From positions 1 through 64,000 of the forward strand of contig CADADN010000024.1 of NCBI GenBank assembly GCA_902786665.1: DNA of 64,000 bases. Reading direction: 5' to 3'. Origin of the DNA: an uncultured Prevotellaceae bacterium. Lineage in GTDB: Bacteria > Bacteroidota > Bacteroidia > Bacteroidales > Bacteroidaceae. The notes under the pieces are model-generated. The model saw only the letters and a program-made list of their open reading frames with translations, was not told where the DNA came from and ran no database searches. Below are positions 51,575-59,801 of the stretch, piece by piece. Positions within the stretch are counted from its first letter, which is position 1. Each line of letters starts with the position of its first letter. A program made the translations under genes and the position numbers.

Positions 51575-52816
51575 TCAGCTCCCCATAAATGCCTTTATGA
51601 ATTCTCCCAGCCTCAGCAAGCCATAGCCTCCTGCTACGGCACTTGCCTCGTCGTAGACCACTACATTGTCGGGGGTGATGCCTCTGTGCCAGATGACGAA
51701 TGGCACGGGACCTTTCACGTGGGTGCGTGTTTCCACCGGTGTGAGGTGGTCGGGCAGGATGGCAATGCACACCGGCTCCTCCCACTGCTTCACCTCGTTG
51801 TAGATGGGTTCCACGATGCGGTGGTCGAGATATTCTATCGTGCGTATTTTCAAGTCCAGGTCGCCATCGTGGCCGGCCTCGTCGCTCGCTTCCAGATGGA
51901 GGAACACGAAGTCGTCGTGGCGGAGCGCCTCGATGGCTGCCGCTGCCTTACCCTCGTAGTTGGTGTCATAGAGTCCCGTGGCGCCTTCCACCTCCACAAT
52001 CTTCAAACCTGCGTAGTGGCCGATGCCCTTGATGAGGTCGACGGCGGAAATGACGCTGCCGCTCTTTACTTCAGAGAACATCTCGCCGATGGTTTCCATC
52101 GAGGGACGGTAGCCGGGACTCCACGGCCAGATGGAGTTGGCCTCGTCTTTCCCTTCCTCCCGCCGTTTCTGGTTGAGGGGATGTTCGGCCAGAAGTGCTT
52201 GTGAGCGGACGATGAGGCTGTTGAGCAGGTCGGCGGTCTCCTCCGGTGTCATCCTCCCCTTGTCGGCGGGGTCGTTGGCTACCGTGTCACCCTTCACCAA
52301 GAGGGGTTGCCAGGGTTCGTCGGGATGGTCGTGGGGCGGCGAACAAACGATGTGCTTGTTACCCCCTTTCACCACCAAGAGATGACGATATTGGATGCCG
52401 GTGATGAACCGCACCCGGTCATCACCCAAGTGCTCGTCAAGATAGCGGATGAGGGTGTCGCCGTCTTCGGTGGTGAGATGACCGCCATGGTGGTTCTTGA
52501 TTTTTCCATCGGCAAGGCAGATGATGTTGCAGCGGATGGCCATGTCGTCGGGGGTCATCTCATAGCCGATGGAGGCGGCCTCCAACGGCCCGCGACCTTC
52601 ATACACCTTGTCGAGGTCGTAGCCCATGATGGCGGTGTTGGCCACTTCGGAACCGGGAGGGAAACCTTCCGGCACGGTCACCAACCTGCCGCTGCGCCCC
52701 TTGCGGGCAAGCATGTCCATATAGGGGGTGTCGGCTGCCTGCAACGGGGTCTGGCCGCCAAGACGCTCGATGGGATGGTCGGCCATCCCGTCGCCTAAAA
52801 TGATGATGTGTTTCAT
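51575..52816 (-). CDS. apgM: ApgM-type phosphoglycerate mutase family protein, likely homoserine kinase
   Basis: The 413-residue protein belongs to the alkaline phosphatase-like, cofactor-independent phosphoglycerate mutase family of archaeal type. Metal-site motifs include IILGDGMADHP at the start, the nucleophile region GSEVANTAIMGYD near residue 55, and the late LEASDEAGHDGD and LPDHLTP segments. In Bacteroidetes this gene is commonly next to threonine genes, and a role as a non-orthologous homoserine kinase has been proposed. It lies 11 bases after thrA, and no GHMP-type thrB is in the window. If so, it makes O-phosphohomoserine for ThrC. A plain glycolytic mutase remains possible. Confidence 0.85.
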   Translation of the reverse strand: MKHIIILGDGMADHPIERLGGQTPLQAADTPYMDMLARKGRSGRLVTVPEGFPPGSEVANTAIMGYDLDKVYEGRGPLEAASIGYEMTPDDMAIRCNIICLADGKIKNHHGGHLTTEDGDTLIRYLDEHLGDDRVRFITGIQYRHLLVVKGGNKHIVCSPPHDHPDEPWQPLLVKGDTVANDPADKGRMTPEETADLLNSLIVRSQALLAEHPLNQKRREEGKDEANSIWPWSPGYRPSMETIGEMFSEVKSGSVISAVDLIKGIGHYAGLKIVEVEGATGLYDTNYEGKAAAAIEALRHDDFVFLHLEASDEAGHDGDLDLKIRTIEYLDHRIVEPIYNEVKQWEEPVCIAILPDHLTPVETRTHVKGPVPFVIWHRGITPDNVVVYDEASAVAGGYGLLRLGEFIKAFMGS

Positions 52817-52827
52817 GTCGTGGGGGG

Positions 52828-55263
52828 TTAGATGTTGGCGATGCTCATGATGTTGGCGAAGACACCGGCGGCGGTGACGCTGGCACCGGCGCCATAACCT
52901 TGGATGAGCATGGGGAACTCACGGTAGCGCTCGGTGGTGAGCATCACGATGTTGTTGCTGCCTTGGAGGTTGTAGAAAGGATGTCCCTGCGGCACCTCTT
53001 GCAGCGCCACGCTGGTCTTGCCGTGGTCCATCACCGCCACGAAGCGCCAGCGCTTGCCCTCTGCTGCCAGCCGCTGGCGACGCTTCTCGAAGTCGTCGTC
53101 AAGGGATGGCAGTTTCTTCCAAAACTCTTCCACGCTGCCCTCGAAGAATTCGGAGGGCACGAAGAGGTGCTTCTCCACGTCGCCTTGCTCCACAGGATAG
53201 CCTGCCTCGCGAGTGAGGATGACCAGCTTTCTCACCACGTCGGTGCCACTGAGGTCCACACGTGGGTCTGGCTCGCTGTACCCTTGCTCCTTGGCGCGGC
53301 GCACAGTCTCTGAGAATGGCACGTCGGAGGCTATCTCGTTGAAGATGAAATTGAGCGTCCCGCTCAACACCGCCTCTATCTTCAGAATCTTGTCGCCGGA
53401 ATTCACCAAGTCGTTGATGGTGCCGATGATGGGCAGGCCGGCACCCACGTTGGTCTCATAGCGGAATTTCACCCCGCGGCGCAAGGCGGTCTGCTTCAAC
53501 TCATTGTAGGTGTCATATTCGGAGGAGGCGGCAATCTTGTTGGCGGCGATGACGCTGATGTTGTGCTCCAGGAACGACTGGTAGAGGCTGGCCACCTCGC
53601 GGCTGGCGGTGCAATCGACGAAGACGCTGTTGAAAATGTTCATGCCGATGACCTCGTCGTGCAGGCGCTGCGTGTCGCTCGGGGTGGACTGCCGCAACAG
53701 CTCCTTGTAGTTGTCGAGATTGACGCCGTCGCGGGTGAAAATGGCATTCTTCGAGGATGCTATACCCACCACGTTGAGTTTCAACCTGTTGCGCTCCTTC
53801 AGCAATTCATATTGGGCGCGGATTTGCTCGATGAGCTTGCTGCCCACCGTGCCGATGCCGCAGATGAAGAGGTTGAGCACCTTGTATTCGGAAAGGAAGA
53901 AGGAGTCGTGGAGCACGTTGAGCGACTTGCGCAGGAAGCGCCCTTCCACCACGAAGGAGATGTTTGTCTCCGAAGCACCTTGGGCACAAGCTATCACGCT
54001 GATGCCGCTGCGGCCGAGCGTGCCAAACAGTTTGCCGGCGATGCCCGGGGTGTGCTTCATGTTCTCACCCACGATGGCGATGGTGGCCAGGCCGCTCTCG
54101 GCATGCATGGGGAACATGGCGCCGGTCTCGATTTCCTTTGCAAACTCCTTGTCGAGCACCTCGACGGCTTTCCGGGCTTCCGTGTCACGAACGCCGATGG
54201 AGGTGGAGTTCTCCGAGGAGGCCTGCGACACCATGAAGACGGAGATGCCATTGGCGGCAAGGGTGCTGAAGATGCGCTCGTTAACACCGATGACACCCAC
54301 CATGGACAGGCCGGTGACGGTGATGAGCGTCGTGCCGCTGATGCTCGAGATGCCCTTGATGAGCTTCTGGTCGTTGGCCACCTTCTCCTTGATGATGGTG
54401 CCGGCATTGGAGGGGTTGAAGGTGTTCTTCACCCATATCGGGATGTTTTTTACACAAACGGGATAGATGGTCGGGGGATAGATGACTTTCGCACCGAAGT
54501 TGCAAAGCTCCATCGCCTCGATATAACTCAATTCGTTGATGGTGTAGGCACTCTTGATGACTTTCGGGTCGGCGGTCATGAAACCATCGACATCGGTCCA
54601 TATCTCCAATGTCTCTGCATCAAGGGCGGCGGCGATGATGGCGGCGGTGTAGTCGCTGCCGCCACGACCAAGGTTGGTGATTTCGCCCGTGTCGCGGTCC
54701 ATGCTGATGAAGCCAGGGACGAGAGACACCTGGGGAAGGTCGGTGAACGTCTCACGTACCAAGCGGTTGGTCAACTCGCTGTCAAGCGTGTGGCGGCCGT
54801 TCTTGCGGAAAGTCTTGATCATCGGACGGGCGTCATACCATTTCGCTCCCTTCACCAGGACGGCTACGATGTGGCTGCTCAGACGCTCACCGTAACTGAC
54901 GATGGCATCGAGGGTCTTCTGGCTGAGGTCGTGGATGAGATAGACTCCGAAGAAAATGCTTTTCAACTGCTCGAACAAGGTGTCGATGGTGGTGAGAAGT
55001 TGCAAGCGAGCTTCTGGCTCGGTGATGATGGTGGCTATCATACGGTGATGGCGGTCCAACATCGCCTGGAACTCATCCTTGTAACTCTCGTCGCCTTTCA
55101 AGGCCAACTGCGAAGTGGCTATCAGCTTGTCGGTGATGCCACCAAGGGCACTCACCACAACAACCACTGGTGTGCGACGGGACTCCGCCTCCACGATGCG
55201 CTTCAAACTAAGAATGCTGTTTACGGAACCTACGGATGTTCCGCCGAATTTCAATACTTTCAT
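52828..55263 (-). CDS. thrA: Bifunctional aspartokinase/homoserine dehydrogenase
   Basis: The protein catalyses the first and third steps from aspartate to threonine. The 811-residue chain contains aspartokinase (about 1-280, MKVLKFGGTSVGS at the start; VPGFISMD and LGRGGSDYTA later), regulatory ACT domains (about 310-460), and homoserine dehydrogenase (about 465-811), marked by LFICGIGTVGSKL for NAD(P) binding and the NVGAGLPIIGTIND plus EAVLSGTLNFIFNEI catalytic blocks. ATG at 55263 gives the standard N-terminus; the frame extends to 55323, ahead of the transcription start. ACT domains suggest feedback by threonine. It is cotranscribed with the apgM-type gene. Confidence 0.97.
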   Translation of the reverse strand: MKVLKFGGTSVGSVNSILSLKRIVEAESRRTPVVVVVSALGGITDKLIATSQLALKGDESYKDEFQAMLDRHHRMIATIITEPEARLQLLTTIDTLFEQLKSIFFGVYLIHDLSQKTLDAIVSYGERLSSHIVAVLVKGAKWYDARPMIKTFRKNGRHTLDSELTNRLVRETFTDLPQVSLVPGFISMDRDTGEITNLGRGGSDYTAAIIAAALDAETLEIWTDVDGFMTADPKVIKSAYTINELSYIEAMELCNFGAKVIYPPTIYPVCVKNIPIWVKNTFNPSNAGTIIKEKVANDQKLIKGISSISGTTLITVTGLSMVGVIGVNERIFSTLAANGISVFMVSQASSENSTSIGVRDTEARKAVEVLDKEFAKEIETGAMFPMHAESGLATIAIVGENMKHTPGIAGKLFGTLGRSGISVIACAQGASETNISFVVEGRFLRKSLNVLHDSFFLSEYKVLNLFICGIGTVGSKLIEQIRAQYELLKERNRLKLNVVGIASSKNAIFTRDGVNLDNYKELLRQSTPSDTQRLHDEVIGMNIFNSVFVDCTASREVASLYQSFLEHNISVIAANKIAASSEYDTYNELKQTALRRGVKFRYETNVGAGLPIIGTINDLVNSGDKILKIEAVLSGTLNFIFNEIASDVPFSETVRRAKEQGYSEPDPRVDLSGTDVVRKLVILTREAGYPVEQGDVEKHLFVPSEFFEGSVEEFWKKLPSLDDDFEKRRQRLAAEGKRWRFVAVMDHGKTSVALQEVPQGHPFYNLQGSNNIVMLTTERYREFPMLIQGYGAGASVTAAGVFANIMSIANI

Positions 55264-55322
55264 CTTGTCTTTCTTGTCATTTGATACCCCGACACAAAAA
55301 GGGTCTTGTCCATAATTGGGCA

Positions 55323-55330
55323 CAAAATTA
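55323..55330 (-). promoter_or_regulatory. Probable -7 element of thrA
   Basis: The minus strand reads TAATTTTG. The upstream TTTG is not obvious. It puts the transcript start near 55316, about 50 bases before the ATG at 55263. No threonine/isoleucine leader peptide is evident. Confidence 0.55.
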
Positions 55331-55695
55331 CGAATAATAGCCGAAATACGGAAGATTTTCGCGATTTATTCTTACACAAGTTGATTCAAACCACCATCAG
55401 CAACATACATCCATGCCTTTATCGAACCCGAACTTACGGAAGACCACCCTTCCACTTTCAGCATGCATCATTCTGCAAGTTAGTGATATTTTTCGTGGAG
55501 AAAATGTGTCTATGGTATAAAAACATATTCAAACGCTGTATAAAACAAAGTGACATGAAATAAATGTTGCACGCAGATCAACAAACTTCATTTTCAGAAA
55601 TGAGCACTATGTTTTCAAACAAGATAGAACAAACAAAGTTGAACCCTTTTAAAATATTAATGGCCCATGAAATAAAAAAAAGATGATACGAACCC
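55331..55695. other. AT-rich intergenic region without recognised genes
   Basis: About 365 bases contain no ORF with coding character, no RNA gene that I recognise, and no consensus promoter for the downstream plus-strand gene. Base composition is much lower in GC than the thrA side. Confidence 0.5.
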
Positions 55696-55733
55696 TGACC
55701 ATGGCTGAGAGTTGAAAAGCCACAGCATGGTCA
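55696..55733 (+). promoter_or_regulatory. Hairpin in the leader of the cysteine-rich gene
   Basis: TGACCATGgCTG (55696-55707) pairs with CAGCATGGTCA (55723-55733) with one bulged base. No T-run follows. It lies about 125 bases before the ATG at 55859. A role in message stability or attenuation is possible but not shown. Confidence 0.35.
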
Positions 55734-55858
55734 ACAAGATGAATAACAGCAAACATACAAAAGAGCGTTCTGTTCGCATTTGTTACAAGGAGATTTCTGC
55801 TTCAGATATGTATCGAACAGTTCAGCCTCTTAGTTTTCAACCTTTTAACTCAATCAAA

Positions 55859-56506
55859 ATGAAAAAAATTTTATTTATATTGCTTGTCATTACCTGTTTT
55901 GGAAATATCACCACTTATGGACAAGTGGCTTATCTCAACGTTCTCCAACAATATGAGGGAAGAAGCAGGGTGCCAGACTTAGGACCGTACACCAGGTCTG
56001 AACGTGAAGAGCATGCAAACGGCTCAGTGATTTTCCGTTTTTACAACAACAGAGGATGGCAGAAATACGTTGCTTTCAGCAACTGCTATTATTGCCATGG
56101 CAGTGGAAATTGCTCGGGGTTTCATTTCGGATTCTGTTCTATTTGCGGCAACACCGGACGATGTAAATATTGTGGAGGTGAAGGAACCTTGATATCAATT
56201 GCTGCCCTAGGACCTAATGGTTATTATTCGGAAGACGGTGCTTTCCATTCAACAGGTAGTGGAGGAAATGGGAATGGCTATTCTGGTTCTGGTGGATATT
56301 CTGGCAGTTCTTCCTCTCGTAGTTCTACATATACGACTTGTACAACCTGCCGCGGATCAGGAGTTTGTACTGGCTGTAATGGCAGAAAAGGTTCTTGGGA
56401 AAATACAGGGTACTATACAGGTAGCAACACCAAATCATGGATCAACTGCGGCTCGTGTAATGGTTCTGGCAAATGCAGTATTTGCTATGGTAGAGGAAAA
56501 CTTTGA
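55859..56506 (+). CDS. Secreted cysteine-rich protein with DnaJ-type zinc-finger repeats
   Basis: The 215-residue protein has a signal peptide (about 1-20, NITTYGQ end) and no lipobox. Seven or more Cys-x-x-Cys units with nearby Gly occur in two clusters: about 80-105 (CYYCHGSGNC, CSICGNTGRC, KYCGGEG) and about 160-215 (CTTCRGSGVC, GCNGRKG, CGSCNGSGKC, CYGRG). Between them lies a Gly/Ser-rich linker (about 130-155). The pattern matches DnaJ-type zinc ribbons, but export makes a zinc-binding or disulfide role open. ATG at 55859 is chosen for the signal peptide; a longer frame to 55712 would bury it. It is AT-rich and has a counterpart in the tail of the BACON lipoprotein at 33072. Confidence 0.75.
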   Translation: MKKILFILLVITCFGNITTYGQVAYLNVLQQYEGRSRVPDLGPYTRSEREEHANGSVIFRFYNNRGWQKYVAFSNCYYCHGSGNCSGFHFGFCSICGNTGRCKYCGGEGTLISIAALGPNGYYSEDGAFHSTGSGGNGNGYSGSGGYSGSSSSRSSTYTTCTTCRGSGVCTGCNGRKGSWENTGYYTGSNTKSWINCGSCNGSGKCSICYGRGKL

Positions 56507-56542
56507 CACTCTCCGGCTATTGCCAAAATATTCTTTTATCGC

Positions 56543-56580
56543 AACTGCTCACTCCCTTTTGGGGAATGAGCAGTTCTTTT
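56543..56580 (+). terminator. Probable terminator after the cysteine-rich gene
   Basis: AACTGCTCA (56543-56551) and TGAGCAGTT (56567-56575) form a perfect stem, extended by CCC/GGG, then CTTTT. It lies between convergent genes about 37 bases after the stop. Confidence 0.75.
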
Positions 56581-56642
56581 ACCACACTCAGCGTATGCAG
56601 CAGCCACAAAGGTAGGTCTGAGGTCCCATGGCGGCGTGTTGC

Positions 56643-57014
56643 TCACCACATAGGGGCGGGAAAGGCATCCTCCAAATGGTCTATGTGGGCATTTGTGCCG
56701 TCGCCCACCACGGTGATGATGTCGAACCGCACGTCGAAGTCCAGGCGGTAGCGTTGCATATAGGCGTTGGCGGCAGAGGCGAGGTTGCGGATCTTCCTCC
56801 AGTCGACGGCTGTCTCCGGCGCCACGTAGTCGGTGTTGCGCCGTGTCTTCACTTCCACCACGACAAGGGTCTGTCCATCGGGGGCGGATGCCACGATGTC
56901 GAGGTCGCGATGTCCGATTTTCCAGTTCTGATGGCGGATGCTGTAGCCCTTCTCCCGCAGATAGTCGGCGGCGACACGCTCGCCCCATGTCCCCAAATCG
57001 TTGTGTGTGGCCAT
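56643..57014 (-). CDS. yraN: YraN family (UPF0102) endonuclease-like protein
   Basis: The 123-residue protein has the UPF0102 signature: GTWGERVAADYLREKGYSI near the start, then NWKIGHRDLDIVAS and LVVVEVKTRRN, which carry the Glu, Asp and Glu-x-Lys of a PD-(D/E)XK nuclease fold. The biological role of this broadly conserved family is unsettled, perhaps in DNA processing or recombination. ATG at 57014 (MATHNDLG) is preferred over the frame start at 57047. A -7 box TAAGTTTG lies just upstream at 57045-57052 (minus). Confidence 0.93.
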   Translation of the reverse strand: MATHNDLGTWGERVAADYLREKGYSIRHQNWKIGHRDLDIVASAPDGQTLVVVEVKTRRNTDYVAPETAVDWRKIRNLASAANAYMQRYRLDFDVRFDIITVVGDGTNAHIDHLEDAFPAPMW

Positions 57015-57044
57015 TTTTTCTTCTTCTCTTTTGGTTTTTGCATG

Positions 57045-57052
57045 CAAACTTA
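57045..57052 (-). promoter_or_regulatory. Probable -7 element of yraN
   Basis: The minus strand reads TAAGTTTG, a full match. Transcription would begin about 25 bases before the ATG at 57014, excluding the longer frame. Confidence 0.55.
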
Positions 57053-57184
57053 CAAAATAAAGCAGAGACGTGAAAAAAATTATGGAAGATTTGCGAAAAA
57101 AAAGAGGACGTGCCCCTTGCTCTCTTGTAGCAGACCCATTGAACCTCTTTTACTTAGCCGTTTGATGAAAAAAAGAAATCTTTG

Positions 57185-57216
57185 TTTGGGACTTTCACAT
57201 ATTTTACCTATTTTTG
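57185..57216 (+). promoter_or_regulatory. Promoter of the TIM barrel-methyltransferase-VanW operon
   Basis: TTTG at 57185-57188 and TATTTTTG at 57209-57216 are 20 bases apart. Transcription would start near 57223, only about 12 bases before the ATG, so the leader is very short. Confidence 0.78.
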
Positions 57217-57234
57217 CACGTTAAAAAAATGTAG

Positions 57235-57993
57235 ATGATAAAACCAGGAAAACCAGAGTTGATTGTGATGCTCACCCATCACGACTTCACGGTGAGCAAT
57301 GCGGCCGAAATCTTCGAGCAATGCCGGGAGTCAAAAGCACGGTGCTGGGGAATGAAAGAGCACCGCTTGCCTCCCGAAGAAATGAGAAGCCTCTTCACAC
57401 GGATGAAGGCTTGTGGAATGACCACATTCCTCGAAGTGGTGGGATATACGGAAGAGGAAGGCATGGCAGGAGCCGAACTGGCGTTCCGGTGCGGCTGCGA
57501 TGTGATGATGGGAACGAAATACTTCGATTCCATCAACGACTTCTGCAAGTCTCACCATCTGAGGTACATGCCTTTTGTCGGGAATGTGACAGGACGCCCC
57601 TCCGTGCTGACCGGCACGATGGAGGAAATCATCGATGAGGCACAAGGATATCTGGCAAAAGGGGTCTTTGGCATAGACCTCCTGGGCTATCGCTATGAAG
57701 GAGACGCCCGCAAACTCATCAGCACCTTTGTCAAAGAGGTGGGGGCACCTGTGTGCCTGGCTGGAAGCATTGATGGCTTTGAACGTCTCGACGAGGTCGG
57801 AGAGGTGAATCCGTGGGCATACACCATCGGCAGTGCATTCTTCGAGGGGAGATTCCTAAGGGGAACGGCTGAAAAGACGGTGCCTTCCGAGGCCACGGAT
57901 GCCATCGTAGGAGACAACCTCGAGAAATTCCGCGAACAAATCGATACCGTGTGTGAATACATGGTTGAAACAAATAGACAAGACGAGAAGTGA
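57235..57993 (+). CDS. TIM-barrel protein of unknown substrate
   Basis: The 252-residue protein shows alternating short strands and helices with a Gly-rich phosphate-binding end (AYTIGSAFFEG near 200), the look of a small aldolase or HisA-like TIM barrel. Strand ends carry ELIVMLTHHDF, CWGMKEHRLP, TTFLEVVGYTEEEG, CDVMMGTKYFD, VFGIDLLGYRYEG and APVCLAGSID. Lys41, Glu42 and the MMGTKYFD lysine are candidate catalytic residues. I cannot name the reaction. The stop overlaps the methyltransferase start (GTGA), so translation is coupled. Confidence 0.72.
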   Translation: MIKPGKPELIVMLTHHDFTVSNAAEIFEQCRESKARCWGMKEHRLPPEEMRSLFTRMKACGMTTFLEVVGYTEEEGMAGAELAFRCGCDVMMGTKYFDSINDFCKSHHLRYMPFVGNVTGRPSVLTGTMEEIIDEAQGYLAKGVFGIDLLGYRYEGDARKLISTFVKEVGAPVCLAGSIDGFERLDEVGEVNPWAYTIGSAFFEGRFLRGTAEKTVPSEATDAIVGDNLEKFREQIDTVCEYMVETNRQDEK

Positions 57994-58685
57994 AAGAAAA
58001 GACGAAAAGCGAAGTGGTGGACTACTACGACTCGATAGCCACCACATACGACGAAAGCAGGTTTGACAACAGTTACGGCAGGTTCATCGACGCTGAAGAG
58101 CGGAGGGTGATGGACTTGCTGACGGAAGGGCTACCTGCCGATGGGATGAGGCTTGACATGGCCTGCGGCACGGGAAGGCTGACCAACTATGCCACACATG
58201 GACTGGACGCCAGTGCCGAGATGATGAAATTTGCCAAGCAACGGCATCCCTCGGTGACATTCACACAGGCTTCGGCCAACGAAACAGGCTTCCCCGACGG
58301 GATGTTCGACATGGTGTATTCCTTTCACTTGATGATGCATCTTGAAAAGGCCACCATCTGCGAGATTTTCAAGGAAGTACACCGAATACTGAAACCTGGG
58401 GGCCGCTTCATCATGGACATCCCCTCGAAAAAAAGACGTCAACTGCTTCATCACCGCCAGGCTTCGTGGCATGGGGGAACAGAGATGGTGCAGGAAGAGA
58501 TGCAAAAGATGGCAGAGGGGCTTTTCACCATGCAGAGAACATTTGGAGTGATGCTCCTGCCTTTGCACCGGCTGCCTGAGGGAATGCGACGGCCCCTGCT
58601 TAAATTCGACTATGCCATGGCCAACGGTTGGCTGAAAGCATACAGCTCTTACCTGGTATATGAATTCGTAAAACAAGACAGGTGA
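57990..58685 (+). CDS. Class I SAM-dependent methyltransferase
   Basis: The 231-residue protein starts with GTG (overlapping the TIM-barrel stop) and has the Rossmann fold of class I methyltransferases. Motif I is LDMACGTGRLT (about 54-64), followed by the acidic end HGLDASAEM, FDMVYSFHLMMHL and the post-motif LKPGGRFIMDIP. The C-terminal 70 residues are helical and unusual, possibly substrate-specific. The substrate is unknown; adjacency to the TIM barrel and VanW genes suggests one pathway. Confidence 0.88.
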   Translation: MKEKTKSEVVDYYDSIATTYDESRFDNSYGRFIDAEERRVMDLLTEGLPADGMRLDMACGTGRLTNYATHGLDASAEMMKFAKQRHPSVTFTQASANETGFPDGMFDMVYSFHLMMHLEKATICEIFKEVHRILKPGGRFIMDIPSKKRRQLLHHRQASWHGGTEMVQEEMQKMAEGLFTMQRTFGVMLLPLHRLPEGMRRPLLKFDYAMANGWLKAYSSYLVYEFVKQDR

Positions 58686-59512
58686 TGAGAAGGAAGAATT
58701 TTTGTGAGATCAGCCCGCTGACTTACGCCATATCCTTGCAAAAGGAGATATGTAAAAGACACCTGAAAAACTGGTTGGGCAAGGAAAAATATGCCCGGGG
58801 AATACAGGAGAAGCGATTGGATGTGTTGGTCTACGAACAACACAACAACATGATCAAACGGGGACCGGGCATCGATGAGAAATTGCAGCAGAACAAGGCC
58901 GACAACATACGACTGGCATGCTCACGCATCAATGGTCTCGTGGTCATGCCGGGGGAGACTTTCTCGTTCTGGAAAAGGGTGGGAAAGACATCTAAGAGAA
59001 ACGGATTCGCTGAAGGCAGGGTCATCGTGAACGGAAAACTGGTGGCTGGCGTGGGTGGAGGACTCTGCAACCTGGCAAACAACCTCAACCTTATCATACT
59101 CCACAGCCCGCTCACCATCACCGAAGTGCATCACCACTCCGACGCATTGGCACCTGACCCGGGAGGGAAGAGGGTGCCTTTCAGTGCCGGCACGTCGGTG
59201 AACTATAATTTCATCGACCTGAGATTCCGCAATGACACCGAGCAGCCGGTGCAACTATGTACATGGTGCGAGGGCGACGACCTCTTCACGGAATTGAGAA
59301 CCACCGCCCCCTACCCCACAACCTATAGGATTGTGGAGGAAGGACATCATTTCCATCAAGAGGAAAACGGGAAATTCTACCGTGTGTCTAAAATATACAG
59401 GGAGACCGTCGACAGAGCCTCGGAAAAAGTTTTGAAAAAGGAACTGATATGGGACAACCACTCTGAAGTGATGTTCGATTACAATCTCATTCCAAGAGAA
59501 CTGATTAAATAA
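58685..59512 (+). CDS. VanW family protein
   Basis: The 275-residue protein contains the VanW domain (about 75-215), recognised by NIRLACSRINGLVVMPGETFSFWKRVG, GRVIVNGKLVAGVGGGLCNLANNLNLIIL and HHSDALAPDPGGKRVPFSAGTSVNYNFIDLRFRNDT. VanW accompanies some vancomycin resistance clusters, but its activity is not established and it is widespread outside them. No signal peptide or membrane helix is evident. ATG at 58685 overlaps the preceding TGA (TGATG); a GTG three bases earlier is an alternative. It is the last gene of the trio and is followed by dispersed repeats. Confidence 0.9.
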   Translation: MRRKNFCEISPLTYAISLQKEICKRHLKNWLGKEKYARGIQEKRLDVLVYEQHNNMIKRGPGIDEKLQQNKADNIRLACSRINGLVVMPGETFSFWKRVGKTSKRNGFAEGRVIVNGKLVAGVGGGLCNLANNLNLIILHSPLTITEVHHHSDALAPDPGGKRVPFSAGTSVNYNFIDLRFRNDTEQPVQLCTWCEGDDLFTELRTTAPYPTTYRIVEEGHHFHQEENGKFYRVSKIYRETVDRASEKVLKKELIWDNHSEVMFDYNLIPRELIK

Positions 59513-59712
59513 ATTGAAAATTGAAAATTGAAGATTGAAGATTGAAAATTGAATTTTTGGAGCAGCGAGAGCAGAGTCAAGCTTGCTTGAACTCTGCCGA
59601 GTCGCGACAAAAATCAGCGAAGATAATTTTTGGAGCAGCAGCAGAGTCAAGCTTGCTTGAACTCTGCCGAGTCGCGACAAAAATCAGCGAAGCTAAAATT
59701 GAAGATTGAAAG
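59513..59712 (+). repeat. Paired hairpin repeat with 7-bp flanks, locus 2
   Basis: Heptamers (ATTGAAA/ATTGAAG) at 59513-59553 lead into copy C (59554-59626) and copy D (59627-59698) of the hairpin element also found at 10362-10500; a short heptamer run follows. Copy D lacks three bases in the left part. The order of the two copies and their different endings match locus 1. It lies between VanW and the promoter of the AlaX-like gene. Confidence 0.9.
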
Positions 59713-59728
59713 GAAAAAGCCAAAAAGT

Positions 59729-59760
59729 TTTGGCTGTCTCATTTTTTCTCTTTACCTTTG
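59729..59760 (+). promoter_or_regulatory. Promoter of the AlaX-like gene
   Basis: TTTG at 59729-59732 and TACCTTTG at 59753-59760 are 20 bases apart. It lies 30 bases after the repeat pair and supports the ATG at 59802. Confidence 0.75.
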
Positions 59761-59801
59761 ATTGCGATAGTGAAAAATGGAAATTTAGCATAGAATCATT
59801 C

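Noticed and set aside
53563..55284. 573-codon frame antisense to thrA
   Set aside because: Entirely within thrA, which is certain; no motif in the antisense translation.
55306..55563. 85-codon frame upstream of thrA
   Set aside because: AT-rich random-looking translation overlapping the thrA promoter on the other strand; no support.
58685..59512. Vancomycin-resistance function for the VanW protein
   Set aside because: No VanA/B/H/X/R/S partners are present, and VanW-domain proteins are widespread outside resistance clusters.
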